A stretch of 64,000 nucleotides of DNA from Callipepla californica brunnescens. Its lineage: Eukaryota > Chordata > Aves > Galliformes > Odontophoridae. The stretch lies in contig JALIRH010000007.1 of assembly GCA_023055505.1 (NCBI GenBank), forward strand, positions 12,031,773 to 12,095,772, written 5' to 3'. Shown one piece after another: positions 1 to 13,919 of this stretch; within the stretch, counting starts at the first letter, position 1; each line of letters starts with the position of its first letter. The translations under genes and the position numbers were made by a program. The notes under the pieces were generated by a model, which did not search any database, was not told the origin of the DNA, and saw only the letters and a program-made list of their open reading frames with translations.

Positions 1-3000
1 TGGACATGTTTCATGGAATTTTGTGTTCCATCTCATCTGCTGCATTTAGCAAATATAAAAAAACCATTCAATGACCTTTCAAGGTATCTTTTTCCTTCTT
101 GCTATTTTATGAAATTTACTGCAAATAGCGGGCTGAATGGGTAGCAGTAAGACAGGAAGCAAAAACTCAGTGTCAAAAATTCACTTCTGTTAAGGAGGAT
201 GAGCAGGAGCTCAAGGAGGTGCAGGATAACAGAAAACAGGCCAGGCTGCAGAGAGAATGATGGCTGCAGTCTCTGGGGAAGCTCCACCAACGTATACTGT
301 CCTCATGAGATCCTACTGCAGTACATACAATGACTAAGGGCTTTTTGATCTGAAATCTGAGCAGGTGTTACATGTCCTGATGAGATCAGGTCCCATAAGT
401 ACTTAATGTAGGCCCTGTTAGTGCCAAACAAGTGGGTGTGATGGAGGACTCATCCCAACCACTGCCCGGGCTGAAGCTTTCTGTGCAGACAGATAAAGTG
501 GTTGTGTCCTTCATGGTAGGTGTTTCAGCTAATTTAGAAGAGCAGATAAAAGTACACAAATCCAGAAATTCAAATATGTCCCTTTTAATAGGAGAGTTTG
601 GGTTTGAATTTTTAAACACTGCAGCACAAAATCTCTAAGTGTAGATAATAATTACACTCCTGAGCCTCTTTTGCAAGGATAACATCCAATTACATGCTGT
701 GCAGATCACTTCCAATTTTAACGCAGAAACAGAGTAGGCAAGCTCATTTTCGCCCGTGACAAGGAAAGAACCAAGTACTTCCTGGTTTTCAGGTGTGAGA
801 AAATGTTCTGTTTTTATAAATAAGACAAAACTATGTAATGTATAAACAAAGCAAGTATTCAGTATTCATTTTTCCTATTAGAAACCTCAGTTAGAAAATC
901 AAGAGTCTTTGCTTTAATTGTAGAAAAGTTTCTTAAGAAAATATGACCTATATTTTTTAGATAGACGGAAAGCTGTGCATTTACAAATAGAAATTTAAAA
1001 CATATCTATGTATATTCTCAGTAGAGGTATTTACATCCAAATTCAGCAGTTTTCTGAATGTCGTCTCAGAGGTATTTTCTTACATTCAGGTTATAAATTC
1101 CTAAAATAGGGTTCATAACATGGAATTGTGTAGAAAAATATATTTGCAGCAGCATCAGCAGATGCTGCAACAATGCACATTATCCTTGAAAATACGCTAA
1201 TATGCCAATCATTCAAACCAATTTTTATTATGAATCCTCCACTGCAGTGCAATGTGCAGTGTCTCTGCCACACGATCAACAAGCATGTTTTTCACACTTA
1301 TATGTTTTCTTGTGTGTAGAGCTCTGTAATTGAAAGCTTTTATCAGCTACAGAGTAAAAGACATCATGGGTGGGAGGGAAGGGATTTAGGTACACAGCTC
1401 TTGTTGATAATGAGAGCTTCACTGTTACTAACTGTTTACTAAAGATAAGAACAAAATATATTTGTGGCATGAACTTCAGATAATATTTTACCTGTTCTTT
1501 GACCAAGTAAGCAAAACAAACATTTCACTCTATCAATTTCAGTACTGAACTCAGCAATAATTTGCAAAGAGAGAGAAAGAAAGGAGGAAAAAAAGAGAGT
1601 AACCTTGACTCTGCTTATCCTATACTAAACGGTGCTATTTAGAAAAGGGCTAAGAGCAGGGGCAGGGCAGAGCTACACTTCCTCTGGGAATATTTGGAAA
1701 AGACTGAACAAAGTGCCTGTGCTGACAGAGAGTGCTTCTCTTTGTCTACTTGACACACTTTGGGCTAAGGGGGAAGGAGTCCACGTACTACTTCCCATCT
1801 CCTTCCTTTTCCTTGCCTATTCTCTTTCTGAGTGTGTTTCCTTAGAGGTGCCCAGTCCTGACTCTGCTTATCTGGGCCCTCAAGAGCTTTCCTTCTGCTG
1901 CTTCCATGATAAACACTCACCATACATACAAAGTATGATTTACCCCCCCAATTTGGATATTACTTAATACTGTAATTTACCAGATATTGCAGCTTCTGAT
2001 CAAAGCATTTCCATAGAGTCCACAGGGAGCTGTAATGCTCTGGTGTCACAGGTACTCTCAACAGTTTGAACATCAGGTATGAGAGCCTTTCCTTAGTAGT
2101 AGAGTAGGACAGATTTATCTTTGCTCTGATGCCTGCTGTGCGTGACAGCACTCACTCACAGAACACTTGCTCGCTCATAGGAGGGCATCCCAGGGGATTC
2201 CTTGGCAAAGAGGTCCCTTTATCCAAGGTCTGTGAAGAGCACTTGCAACAGATTAAATGCCCTGACCAGAGTGAGGAATGGGAGGCCTAGTTGGAGTCCA
2301 TCTTCTTGCACGGGCCTCATGGTGACCTCTGAAGCAAGTTTGTCTGCCGTGCTGCCGTACGGACAGGAGTGCTTTTCTATCTCTGCATGTAAGGGGAAAA
2401 CGTCCTTTATTTTGTCCAGTGACAGCATCTGACTTACAAATATCTGTAAAGTCTCATTCCTAAATTTAGTTCAGCTGCCACAGTAGTTCTTTAGAAATGT
2501 GATTTCCTTTGGAAACAACTGTGATGAATTTCTATGCCGCTTTAAGTCTCCATGTCAGCTTTAGAGGGTCTTCATCTACATCCGGCTAAAAGAGCAGTCA
2601 GGGACAGGGCTGGGCAGACTTGTTTGCTCAGGCATCTACCTGATTATTCACATGACAGTGATAAGGAGTGTATTTGTTGGCAAACAGGTGTAACTCATCA
2701 ATAATGGTAGCAGGAGGTCATTCGATGACATACTTGGACACACCGAGGGTTTGTTTGGTTTTCAAAGTGCTCATCTGTCAGGAGAAGGGCAGTTAAAGAT
2801 GCACAGTGCATAAATCAGGGGAAGGCTACTTAGCACATCCAAAACCTGCTATGTGCTTTTCTGTTCTGTACCGGCTTTAACAGTTTCCATCCAAATTATC
2901 AGCTATCTTCCTTTCATTCTGGAATTGGGATTGGCTGGCTCTCGTTTAGTGATGCCACCATGAGCACGCAGCTCCAGGAGGAGCCAAGGTCACTGCCATC

Positions 3001-4482
3001 ATCCTCTGGAGGTGGCCAGAGACTCACAGTGCTCAGCTGTGAATTTGTGTTTTTTCGCTGTTTTCTATGAGCAGAGAAGTTAGTCTGTGCTTCTCCATAA
3101 GATATTAAAACAACAAAATCTTTACGTTCTACTCAGCCATCTCAGAACTATGGCTCTGCAGCAGTATGCATTGGAGCAAATTTACTCTAACAAACCCTCT
3201 AACCTCTACACCCTTTCCAGATAGCTTTTATTTGTTCTGCATCCAAAATGCTGATATAATTGCAAAGGAGCAGGGAAAACTTACTCCACGGGGCTGACAG
3301 AAGGTACCAGATTTTTCCTTACTGTGATGTGAAATTCCACTCTTTTTAATTCTGTGGTTCACAGGAGTTATGGCTTTGGCCGTGTTTGAAATTTTTCTCA
3401 TATGTGCTGGCAGTTGAGTCCCAGCCTGATTGTGTAGGCACCTGCATATTTAGGATGCTCTGTCTGTCACACATCACTGCACGTTCCCAGTTCTACACGA
3501 GGTTTATATAAAACCTGTAAGATTCAGAAGTACCCTATGGAAGCTAAAGCTGGTGCTAGCATTTGTCGATAAAAGACATTATCATGATTGTAATATTTGT
3601 TTTAATCTTTGCTTTTTTTTTTTTAACTATTAAAAAATGAGCTATTTATATTGAGTCCTAAGAGATCTTCTCATTTGGTTTTTATCACTGCATTACTCTT
3701 CTGAATGAATGTTTATTATTGTAGATTTGTGATGAAGATGGTGAGATACGAGGACTTTTTCATTTACCACATATATGTTTTCATATATGCATATATTTAA
3801 AGGCCATTAAACCATCTTGATATGAGTGCTGTTTAAAAATAAAAAAAAAATGAAATGCAGAAATAAATAATTGAATAGGGCCTCTGATAGCATGACAAGA
3901 GGAGTGAAGAAAAGGAAAACAAAAAGCACCAAGTCACGTTTTGGGATAGTAGTTATTTTTATCATTTCCCTCTATGGTCTGTGATGTCAATTATTCTACA
4001 GTGGAGATAAAAAAGATCTTATCTTACTGTGTGATTCTCTTGGAAGAGCGGATGTAAATGAAATTTAAGGATGAGGAGTGGATCAGGATACAATGTGGAT
4101 CAAGATATAGGCTCATTTTAGTATCTCTTCCTCCACCTGCTGTCTTCTGTGATTCTAGATAAATGTAACCATAATATAGCTAAATAAATTAAAAAGAAAA
4201 GAAGACATTATTTGGTAGATGTAAATTGCAAAAGGTTTTTTACAAAACCTAGTAGCAAATCCTTAAATGTTTGTGCTGTCTTCCCTAAAAAGGAGGCTTC
4301 TTTTCACTCGAATAATTCTTTTGTAAAATTCACTTTTTGAAAGTAGCTGTCATACTTCCTCTTCAAAACATAAATTCCTGGAGAAAAAGTTTTGACTGAT
4401 TATAATTTGTGTCTTTCAAGCTTAACTGTGTATTTCAGAAATCCTCTGTAGTGCATGTGGTTATTTTGTTATAAACACGCCT

Positions 4483-4510
4483 ACATATATATATACAGAG
4501 AGAGAGTGAG
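4483..4510. repeat. Short (TA)n / (GA)n compound microsatellite
   Basis: An alternating TA run passes directly into an alternating GA run. The tract is short and there is no sign that it is part of a larger element. Confidence 0.8.
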
Positions 4511-4986
4511 ATGGAGATGGCATCAGGAAATGATCTTATTGTGATCTGTTTGTCAAGAAAATCATATTCTTCTCTTATTTTTAAAGTCCATAATTATGAG
4601 GAGAATTATTAACAGAGCTGCAGTAAACAGTTCACCGTCAATTCAAACCATGGTAAGCCAGCATCTCTATTATTTTCCAGCTGGAGAGAGGTGACAAACT
4701 CATTGCCATTCATTCACTGGGGGGTGGAAGGGAATGCCAGCTCCAGAACTGCCTGCACTGGTGTATATATTTGAGTGTTACTTCAGCTGAATGGGACCTG
4801 TCCTGTAGCCAGGAAAAGGAAAGGTAGAACAAAATGAGTGCGTTTAGGTGCTTAAATATTTTCTTCATTTTTTGCCATTGGATTTTGCCACTAGATTTTA
4901 TAATTTATATTTTCCTAAGCTTATGACCTTGAGGAGATTTCTTTTCTTTCTTATCTTGTTTTGGAAAATACTCAGTAATAATAACA

Positions 4987-5062
4987 GAAAAAAAAAAAAA
5001 AAGATGCACTGCTTTGCCAGATGTTTTCTTTATATATGTATATATATATATTTTTTTTTTTT
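4987..5062. repeat. A-run, (TA)n and T-run cluster
   Basis: A run of about 16 A is followed, 28 bases later, by an alternating TATATA tract and then about 12 T. The A and T runs are complementary and could pair. Such clusters are common slippage-prone sequence; no mobile element is recognisable around it. Confidence 0.8.
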
Positions 5063-6590
5063 CTCACAATCCTACTGATTGCCTGCATTTAAATTATTGG
5101 CACTCTGCTTTTAACCTGAAAGCATATCGTACGTACATTAAGCAAAGCAATTAGCATACTTCTGACAGCCACTTGCCTTCCCTTGCTCAGTCCTTTGCAT
5201 ATGCATGCTTGGTGCACCTTGCAGCAACAGAAGGTTTGTCAGAAAGAGATGTTATCAAGCCAGAAAATTAAAAGCAAGAATGAAGGAGGATAAAAAAGAG
5301 AAATGGGACTCCACGAACAAAACCAGAAACAAAGAAACAAATAACAAAAATAATTGCAGTGTAGATATTCAGAGATGTCATCTGAACCACAAAAGGGAAA
5401 CTGCCTGGAATTGTTGCAATTTGCTTGGAGAGAACTCACAGAGAAAAAGCAGCAGGTTTCATATCACATTGCTCTGAAGTGCAGTTCAAATTCTCTTCAA
5501 TTCTCCGTCTGTTCTGGAGCTGTAATTGCTGTAACTAGAAAATGACCTGGCTCAGTGCAGGCATCCTTGTTGCTATCTCCACAGTAAATGCAATTTTCTT
5601 TTTAGAGTGGGGGGATGCCATGGTTGCCCCCAGACCTAAACAAACCGCAAGTATGTTACTGCCCATGTTCATGGAGCTCAACTGTACCACAGTAAAGTAG
5701 GAAACCTCATAACTTTCTGTGTTTGCTCTCAGAAATCTGTCCTGGTGTCTCTCAGTCAGCTGTGTATGAAGTGTATGCTATAATTTTCTGTTTAGCAAAT
5801 ATAATGGCTGGAATAGATTTATTTATTTACAGCGTGCTGGGATTAAATTTTTCTTTCTCTTGAGACCTAATTTAAAGATCTGTTTTCTTCCCTCAGTTCT
5901 TACTATACTCATGTTTTGAGCAGGAAATTGAAGAATTATTATGTTAAATGCATTAAATTCCTAATCTTGAATTAAAATCTCCTCATTGCAGCTTTGCTCA
6001 TGTGCTACCGATGGAAGACTAAAGGAAGGGAATGATTTCAGGGTTTATATTCTGCTGTTGCTGGGACAGAAAACACCACAGAGGTAATTCACACAGTCCC
6101 ACCTTGCTAACGCAATGCTCGCAGGCAACTGATCGCTCCCTGAGGATGCTGTTTACATCTCCTTGGGTAGGATAGATATGAGATAAAAACAAGAGAAAAC
6201 ACAGGTTAAATTTTTAATTCCCCTGACTCCATCCACTACAAAAGTCATTATTTGCTGACTGGAACTTATTTTTGCTAATGGATTTTGTGTTTGAAGAAGA
6301 TGCCATCTTGACAGATCCAGTGACTGACATCTTCTTTCCCAGAGATAGTGTCCTGATAACCAGAGTGCATGTTTCCTCCCTCTCTGGCTAGTATGCATCA
6401 ACTATGCTCTACAAAGGCTCTCTTGGGAGCCTCTTTTCTGGTTAAAGGTAAAATTCACTGTTGTGCAAAGAGGATCCATGCATCAAAACTAGAAGTATGT
6501 GATAAACTAAGTATTCTACAACAGGTAAAACACCACTTTTGGTCATTATAATCCACTGAAGCATTCAGAGGTGGCATATGGTGCCACTGC

Positions 6591-6621
6591 TTTTTTTTCC
6601 TTTTTTTTTTTTTTTTTTTTT
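6591..6621. repeat. Poly-T tract
   Basis: Eight T, two C, then 21 T in a row. It could be the reverse complement of an old poly(A) tail, but no recognisable retrocopy lies to its right. Confidence 0.85.
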
Positions 6622-9206
6622 GAGATGTGGGTTTAAACCCAGAAATACTGCTCCAAATTTCTTTTGCAACAACTACACTGGTAAATACAAAAAAATAATA
6701 CCATGGAGAAGATGATGAAACAGATTTGGAAGAGTAGTTTGAAATTATCTGCTGTCCAACACTTGTCCAACACTGCAGAAAAAAAGATAATATGATTTGG
6801 AAAGCCAGTCTGTTCCTTCTTTCAGAGGTGAAACAAAAATTTGTTTTAGTTTGTGAAGAAAGAAAACTAACTTTTCAATTTTCAAAATTCTAGTATCCAC
6901 AGAGAAGGTTTTCCTTTCTAGTAGGTTATTGTCCAGAAATTCTTAGAAAACAGCAATGTGTCACCCACAATGCACTCTGCAATCACAAGCATGGCCAATT
7001 ACACCTATGTTTCTACATTAAAGTGGTTCTTTATGAGAAGTTGATGAATTCTAGTTGATATTGGCCCTTTTCTCTCCCTACTTTATTGCTGTCACATTTT
7101 TGGGAATGCTCTAGGGAAAAAAGAAATATATTTTATGGTGTATACAGTAAGAAAGAGATATACTTTATCAAGAGATTTGCTTTCATAGGCTGTGATTGAC
7201 TAGGAAAGGTGTGGTGGAGAACAGCATATTAACTGATAATGTGCACTTACATTTGCATCTTTAGTTTGGTGAATTTTAGGTGAAAGTCTAATAGCTTATA
7301 GCTCCATTAAACTTTAGAGACAGGTTGTATTTATTAGAATGACTTCATGCAATACTAGAACCCAGGACAGAAAACACTAGCTACATAACAGGATATAGAA
7401 TCAAAGCCAAGTATTTTAGAGAAATGAAGAAAAAAAAAAGTGACATAAAACTGAAACTTCAGGAGGAATTTACAGAAGCAGGATATAATTACATGAACTG
7501 GAACCTGTCCAAAATACTAGCATTAACACCATTTTTGAGAAATGTCATGAGATATTGAATAACTAGTTGATAGCCCAATGAAAGTGCTGCCAGGATGAGC
7601 TCTTGGATTTACATTTAATTTAAAAATGTAAAAAAAAAAAATCCATAAATACAGAAAGTATATCTTGATTTATACTATAAAATATATTGAACAATTTTTT
7701 GGTATAATATATGGATCTCATTCCTACTGTCTCTGAACTTGTATATGCAAGGTTGTGTACTGGGATAGCTCTAGCAGAATTAAGTAATTTTCAGGAGTTA
7801 CTTCAAAATACTTCTTTACATGGGCACTGTATTTCAGAACACTGTAATGCAGAATTATTTTATTCTGGAATGATTGCCACATACATGACATTAATAAAAT
7901 GATTTATAAAACACAAGAAAACTCTACCTATATTCCAAAATAGACTGTTCACAGAGGAAATTACAACAGAATGTTTCAAATAGACATCATAGGATAATGT
8001 AATGCACAATGGCTTTTCTCACCAGTGCCATTATTGGAAAATAAATCCCTCAAATATGCTGTAGAACAGGCAATGCAGATGTTGCAGCCAATGTAGGTGT
8101 GTAAATTATACCATTATCAGGAGTTAACTAAATGTTCATATTGTCAGTTCTCACCGTCTGTGTGTCAGAAAACCTGTCTTAGTATTATCTGCTCTAGTAC
8201 AATGTATTACACTGGTATGCAGTGCTTACAGAAGGATCTAGTTCACAAATGAAATTGTCATGAGCTTGACAGTCCTTCACAGTATGCAGTAATCCAAAAT
8301 AATGACAAACTGTAAGAACAGTAACTCATAGTCTACAAATCATTTTCTCAACAAAGTTAGTGATGAATTAAGTAAATAAAAAGAGTTGAGATTCATAGAT
8401 ACATTAAATCCAACGCATTTTTTCAAGTCTCTTAGTTTCTAAAAGTGTAACTCCAGGGTAACTAACTGAAATCAATTACAGTGATCTTTTTGTTTTCTGT
8501 GTGGAATCTATCACCTGGTGCCTGTAATCAGTTTTAGATATATATCTTAAAAAATTCTACTGCAAAATCCCATTTCTCCACTGAGGAAACCATATCTGTG
8601 TGCAGCTCAGACTGCTCTATATACAAAAGTAGAAGTGGTAGAGGACTGTTGGAGCAGTGTATATTGACTGAAACACAAATATGCACCCAACTGTCAGCAA
8701 TCAAGGAAAAACATTTAGCAACACTATCTTCCTGCTGTTGTTGAGATATAAGACCTCTGCCATCCTATTTTTAATGCAGACTCATGATCCCTTGTTTTGC
8801 TTATCATTATAGTCAATTTAGATGCTTCAGATATATTCTAAACAAGAATGATGTTGCTTTTCTTGGGCATTATAAAAAAACACTGTTAGACTCTGGAGCC
8901 TTCGGTAGCCACAAGAAACCAGGATCTCATTTTTATGTCTGTGTAGATGACAGATCCAGGAGCAAATTGTCTCTTGCTATGACTTCAAAAAAGACACTTA
9001 CAAACTGACCTACAAAACTTGACTCAACTTCCTGAAATCCAGACGCATCATGCTCACATTCTGTAGAGGTTTTAAATAGTTCTTTTAATGCGGATTTGAA
9101 TTATACATAAAAGTATCAGATGACTTTCATTTAGTACTATGGGTCTCTTGGTCCACAAAGACCTGAAAGCTTTAAATACTTTCAAAGAAAAAGAGTGTGA
9201 AGTAGA

Positions 9207-9243
9207 CAAAACAAACAAACAAACAAGAAAAAAAAAAAAAAAA
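9207..9243. repeat. (CAAA)n plus poly-A tract
   Basis: Several CAAA units are followed by about 16 A. This is a simple repeat with no recognised gene or retroelement attached. Confidence 0.85.
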
Positions 9244-10090
9244 CCCTCCCAGCAGCTGAGAAACAAGCAGTGAATATTTAGCTCAGATCTTACAAGAAAA
9301 ATCTTAACATACACTAATCTGAGTATGAAATAGTCTCTTAATGGAATTAATTAAACTTGTCAACTCATAATTAAGTACCACAAAACATCTAACAGTATGC
9401 TATCAAGAACAATCAGTCATTGGAAAGGAATGAATTAAGTAAGGAAAGAAAATAATATTTCAGTAGAAACTGCTAGACTTCTGAGAATTATTTTAAATTA
9501 TTTTTACAGAGTATAAAAGTCTTTACCTAAATAGTCACTTCAGACTTTTAATAGTTAGTAAAAAGAAGCAGATGCTTCTGGGATATTATTTTTCTTACCC
9601 TAAAGTTTTTGTTCTAAAGTAAACAAAAACTAAAGCATATTAGATGATTTGTGTCCAGGAAGTGATGCTCTCCCTTGATTGTAAATATCATCACTTAAAT
9701 ATCATCAGCAAAAGGTAAAATTCACTGTAAAGTCATGTTAATTACAAGTCTCATTTGTGCCTTCCAGATTTGTAGGTACATAGAAGCTAGGAAAATCCAC
9801 ACCTTCTCTATTACTTTCAAAGCAGACTGGCAAACCTGGAATTCAGACATTCATTTTCTCATCAAGATGAGGATCGACTTGGTCCAATCTCACTGACTGA
9901 TGAACCTGCCTGAACTCTTAGCTTCACACTAAGCAGAAAGAATGCTACTTGTTCAACAAAAGGTTGAAATTCAGAGTAAACTTTTCCTCATGCTGTCCCT
10001 AAAGAGAAGATGAATCAATTAAAAACTAGCTCATCTTTATGTATGCGATATGCATAAACAAAAAACAAGTGGAAAATGAACAAAATACAA

Positions 10091-10148
10091 GAGCTGCTCA
10101 GAAAGTAATGCCTCCTATTATATTATGTTGGGCCACGATGTGATGATA
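10091..10148 (+). mobile_element. Mariner-like terminal fragment (chicken-type, one end only)
   Basis: The motif AAAGTAATGCCTCCTA and the following GTTGGGCCACGATG-like stretch resemble, from memory, one end of the Tc1/mariner element of chicken (Mariner1_GG/Galluhop type). Only about 55 bases are present. There is no second inverted terminus nearby and no transposase, so this is a remnant that cannot move. Its right side runs straight into a 5'-truncated CR1. The family name needs a repeat-library search; what is directly seen is only the short motif. Confidence 0.55.
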
Positions 10149-10684
10149 TGTACTCAGCTCTGGTGAGGCTGTACCTTAAGTACAATGTTCCATTTTGGGC
10201 TCCTCACTACAAGAAAGACATTGAGGCCCTGGAAAGTGTCTGGAGAAGGGCAACAAAGCTGTGAGGGATCTGGAGCACAAGCCTTATGATGAATGGCTGA
10301 GGGAACTGGGACTGTTTGGTCTGGAGAAGAGAAGGCTCAGAGGAGACCTTACTGCCCTCTATAACTACCTGAAAGGAGGTTGTGGTGAGGTGGGGAGGCT
10401 TCTTCTCCCACAGAACTAGCAATAGAAAGAGAAGAAATGGCTTCAAGTTGCATCAGGGGAGATTCAGGTTGGATGTTAGAATTTATTCTCCAAAAGAGTT
10501 GGTCAGACACTGGAATAGGCTGCCCAAGGGGTGGTTGAGTTACTGTTCTTGGAGGTGTTCAAGACACATGTAGATGTGGTACTGATATACATGGTATAGT
10601 GGAGTATAGTGATTGCAGGTGGATGGTTGGACTAGATGATTTTGGAGATCTTTTCCATCTTCAGTGACTCTATGATTCTATGAT
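10149..10684 (+). mobile_element. CR1 LINE, 5'-truncated, plus strand (copy 1)
   Basis: CR1 is the dominant avian non-LTR retrotransposon, usually found as 5'-truncated copies. This copy starts in the region encoding the C-terminal end of the RT ORF (CTCAGCTCTGGTGAGGC, then GGCCCTGGAAAGTGTC), continues through the conserved segment reading GGAGATTCAGGTTGGATGTTA, and ends at 10684 with two ATTCTATGAT-type 3' repeat units. No intact reading frame survives: short open frames occur on both strands, broken by stops. The intact 3' end and missing 5' part are what target-primed reverse transcription normally leaves. Confidence 0.93.
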
Positions 10685-13450
10685 ATAGAGTTAAAAAATA
10701 AATGATGATATCTATCTTTTCAGAATTCCTTCTCCTACTGGAAAGTTAAATTAACCAACTTACAGTTGTTTCTTTTTTCTTTCTTTTTGATAACTTCTAA
10801 AAGAAGAATATGTACAGATGAGAGAGTTTAAAGGTAATAAAAATGAGAACTGAGATAGGAGAATCTAACCACAGTTTAACAAAATATAGTTGAATACAGT
10901 TCTTCAATGACAACTTTAATGTAACTGATGAAAAAAAAAAGTATGAGAATATAAAACCTTTCTAATTTAAAATAACTTGTGTAAGAGAACTAAGTTCACT
11001 AGGAAAGTACTTACCTACAGTACTTAGTTCTTAAGCACTATTTTGCAGAAGATATTGATATGTTGCTGGTTTGAGGCAAAATTTTAACAGAACAATTCAA
11101 TATTTAAGATTTAAATATAATTTTAGGGCATTCACAAGAATCAAGAGGAAGATGAAAGCTCAGGGCATTTTCTTGGTCATAACTGATAGTTTTGCACAAC
11201 TGTTCTCTATCGCAAAGGTTGAACGGTTGTTTATAATTAGTTCTTTCCTGGAAGATGGGAAGAAGGCATGTTCCAACAGAGAAGCCACACCAACTTCTTT
11301 ATTTTGAGTAGGTGTTTAGGAAATCTATTCTCTTAATTGACTTCATACTTTAGTGGGATTCTATTGCATTAGTGGAAAAATGCTTGGGAGATGCTCACAC
11401 AAGGGTGAACATCTGCAGAATGGAAAACTACGGTGGGATTCATCTAAAAACAACACAAATTTGTATGTTTTAAGTTAATTATCTGCTGAATGCCCATCTT
11501 AGCCTGGTTATTAGGGGCATTCAGAGCATAATTGCAATCTTGATTGATTCACTATTTTCCTGTTTGCAGGTCACTTTAAGCACCAACACATTTTTATAAT
11601 AATCATCTACAATTAGCAGAGTGATTGGGATTTTGAGTGTGACTTCTGCATTTGTCTGCTACAGTTGTCTATTTTCATACACCTATTCATGGAGTATAGT
11701 TACTGTGAAAAGCAAGAAAATATAATTAGTGCCATTTTCACTGATGGAAAGGAGAAATGGCCTTATTACAAAAAGCCCAAGTACACTTATCTTCCAGGTG
11801 GAAAACATTCCATATTTTAAAAGGTGGTTTATTTTAAGCCCAGGGTTTCCTACTCACCTTCCACATTGTGTGTGCATCTGTCTGTGTTTGTCGGTTGGTT
11901 TGAGATGTTTTTAAGTTCAATTTTTTTTTTTTCTGCTTGTCTTGCTCATTCCTTGAGTTAAAATTATTATAGTTTGGTAATGATTTTGAGAGAGGTACAG
12001 AAATCCTAGGAGCTAATCTTGTTTGGAAATCTGTTTTTAAAAGAAAAACAGATGTGTCCAATGTAATTTATCAGTCAGCCCCAAATTCATATTATTAGAG
12101 AACCAGGTCAGACCCTGTCTCCCTCAGTGACCATTAACTATAACTCTGCATGGCTAAGTGTATGGACTGTTGGAATACAACGTTGTCTTAGATATTTGGA
12201 GCAAATTCCGCATCCATGGTACTTGAGGCAGAGGCTGTGGTAAATCATGGAATCAGCATTTCCACTGGACTGATAGGATTATCATTCCTGGTCTGCCCAC
12301 ACGATGACAGGGTATGTTGTCCCCATGCCGGGATAGGCTTCCTCTGGAGGAAATAATTCTCCACTTTTAGCCGGGCATCTGAACACTGCTCCAAGACGAA
12401 TTTGAAAAGTGTGAAGGGAGAAAAAGGGTGTGCTGGTGGCTTTCTGATTCCGTATGTGTGAAGGAAAAGCACGGAAAGAAAAAACATCAAAGCTCTGCTC
12501 TGGAAAAGCGATGATCACCTCCTAAGAGGCACTGATTGCCTCTAATTCACAACTCTGACAGACCTGTATGCATTGTCTCATGCATGGATTGTTACAGATC
12601 CATTGTGATATCCCCTCAGAAATCACCTTAACTAACACACAAATAACGTTTGTAATATTTGCAATATTTTCAATTTGGAAATAGGAAACCGAGGCACTTT
12701 AAGAACAGAAACTGCATGCGCATATGAGAATACAGGTCTAAATGCCACATCTCAGTGCACTTTTATGCGTTTGATAAAAGTCTGTTCCCAGATAAGTTGC
12801 CCATAGTTTCTGAAGGCTACAGTGCTCTCCTGTGAGGCTGATGTCTTCAGGGCTCTCCTGTGGGGCCAAGCAGCGTCTTGTTTGTACAGCCCTCAGTTAC
12901 TTCTTTCCTCTTATTTCTTAAAGCCATTGCATATAAAAATGAAATATGACTGAAAAGAGTGATTTTGTCCTACATATGTTTAGCATTTGTCAATACTTAA
13001 GGAGTACGGAGAATCAGTTGGAAGACCATAAAATCATGTTTCGTGAAAAGCCATAGGAGGGCATCTAAATAACAAGGCAAATTTTCAAACTTTTTTTTTT
13101 TTTTTTCCTGGCTTGGATTTTTTCCATGAACTTTAGGGGATTGTAACCTGTGTGAGACGTTCAAAGCGCTTTTATTACAAGCTTGTTTTATATAAAGTTG
13201 TTATATTTTCCACTAATTATAAGAAAGTCTGCCTCTGCAAACATGAGGGTATGATTAGCTGATGTTAAAGTTTGAATGTAAGCAAACAAACACATTAACA
13301 AATTCCTTAAATGAGGCTTAGCTTCAGTCTTGCTTAACTCTGGCCACATACAAAACACTTTTTTTTTTTCTTTCTTCACATTTGCAAATTTTCTCATTTT
13401 TTAGACGAACTTAAATTTTTCAAAGTTTCATCTTTCATTACCTTTAAAAG
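10685..13450. other. Non-coding stretch, no gene recognised
   Basis: AT-rich sequence without recognisable exon, RNA gene or transposon. It contains a T16 run at 13091-13106. The part around 12240-12520 is somewhat richer in G+C and has two overlapping open frames of about 80 codons on the minus strand, in different frames. They have no similarity that I recognise. Confidence 0.65.
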
Positions 13451-13767
13451 ATCATAGAATCATAGAATGGCCTGGGCTGAAAAGGACCTCAAAGACCATC
13501 TATTTTCAACACTCCTGCTGTGGGCAGGGTTGTCCACTACTAGAGCAGGCTGCCCAGAGCCACATCCAGCCTTGCCTTGAATGCCTCCAGGGATGGGGCA
13601 TCCACACCTCTCTGGGCAACATGTTCCAGTGTATCACCACCCTCTGAGTGAAAAACTTCTTCCTAATATCTATCCTAAATCTCTCTTGTTTTAGTTTAAA
13701 ACAATTTCCCCTTGTCCTATCACTGTCCACACCTGTAAACCATCATTCCCCCTCCTGTTTATATGCT
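13451..13767 (-). mobile_element. CR1 LINE 3' fragment, minus strand (copy 2)
   Basis: Read on the plus strand it begins with the reverse complement of the CR1 3' repeat (ATCATAGAATCATAGAATGG), then shows the diagnostic segments CAGGCTGCCCAGAGCCACATC, shortened here to its core, and the run of conserved T-rich sequence before CCCCTTGTCCTATCACTG. It stops abruptly near 13767, so it is 5'-truncated. A 74-codon minus-strand frame within it is a CR1 relic. It resembles copy 3 more than copies 5-7, which suggests the same subfamily; this is a by-eye judgement. Confidence 0.93.
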
Positions 13768-13919
13768 ACAAGAGATTTAAAGCCTTGCTGAAGTTGTGCA
13801 TAGACAAATTCCTTGTCCTTCACTGTGCTGTGGTGGCACAGGCTGATGGAGGTGCTGTGGCTGTGCCCTGTCCCAGGAGTGGCTGTTAATAGCACAAACT
13901 CCTTCCAGGGATGCTTTTC

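Larger units (their letters stand above)
1..10090. other. Non-coding stretch, no gene recognised
   Basis: About 10 kb of AT-rich sequence with stop codons dense in all six frames. The open frames present are under about 115 codons and have the cysteine-, serine- and leucine-rich look of chance translation. I recognise no exon, RNA gene or interspersed repeat. What can be seen are homopolymers and short simple repeats, listed separately, and a short 8-bp-arm hairpin at 1149-1168 with a 4-nt loop. It could be intergenic or intronic; the sequence alone does not decide. Confidence 0.7.

Noticed and set aside
1149..1168. Hairpin (8-bp arms, 4-nt loop) as a microRNA precursor
   Set aside because: The stem is far too short for a pre-miRNA, and the pairing does not extend into the flanks.
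13506..13730. Minus-strand 74-codon ORF as a gene
   Set aside because: It is the translated remnant of CR1 copy 2.
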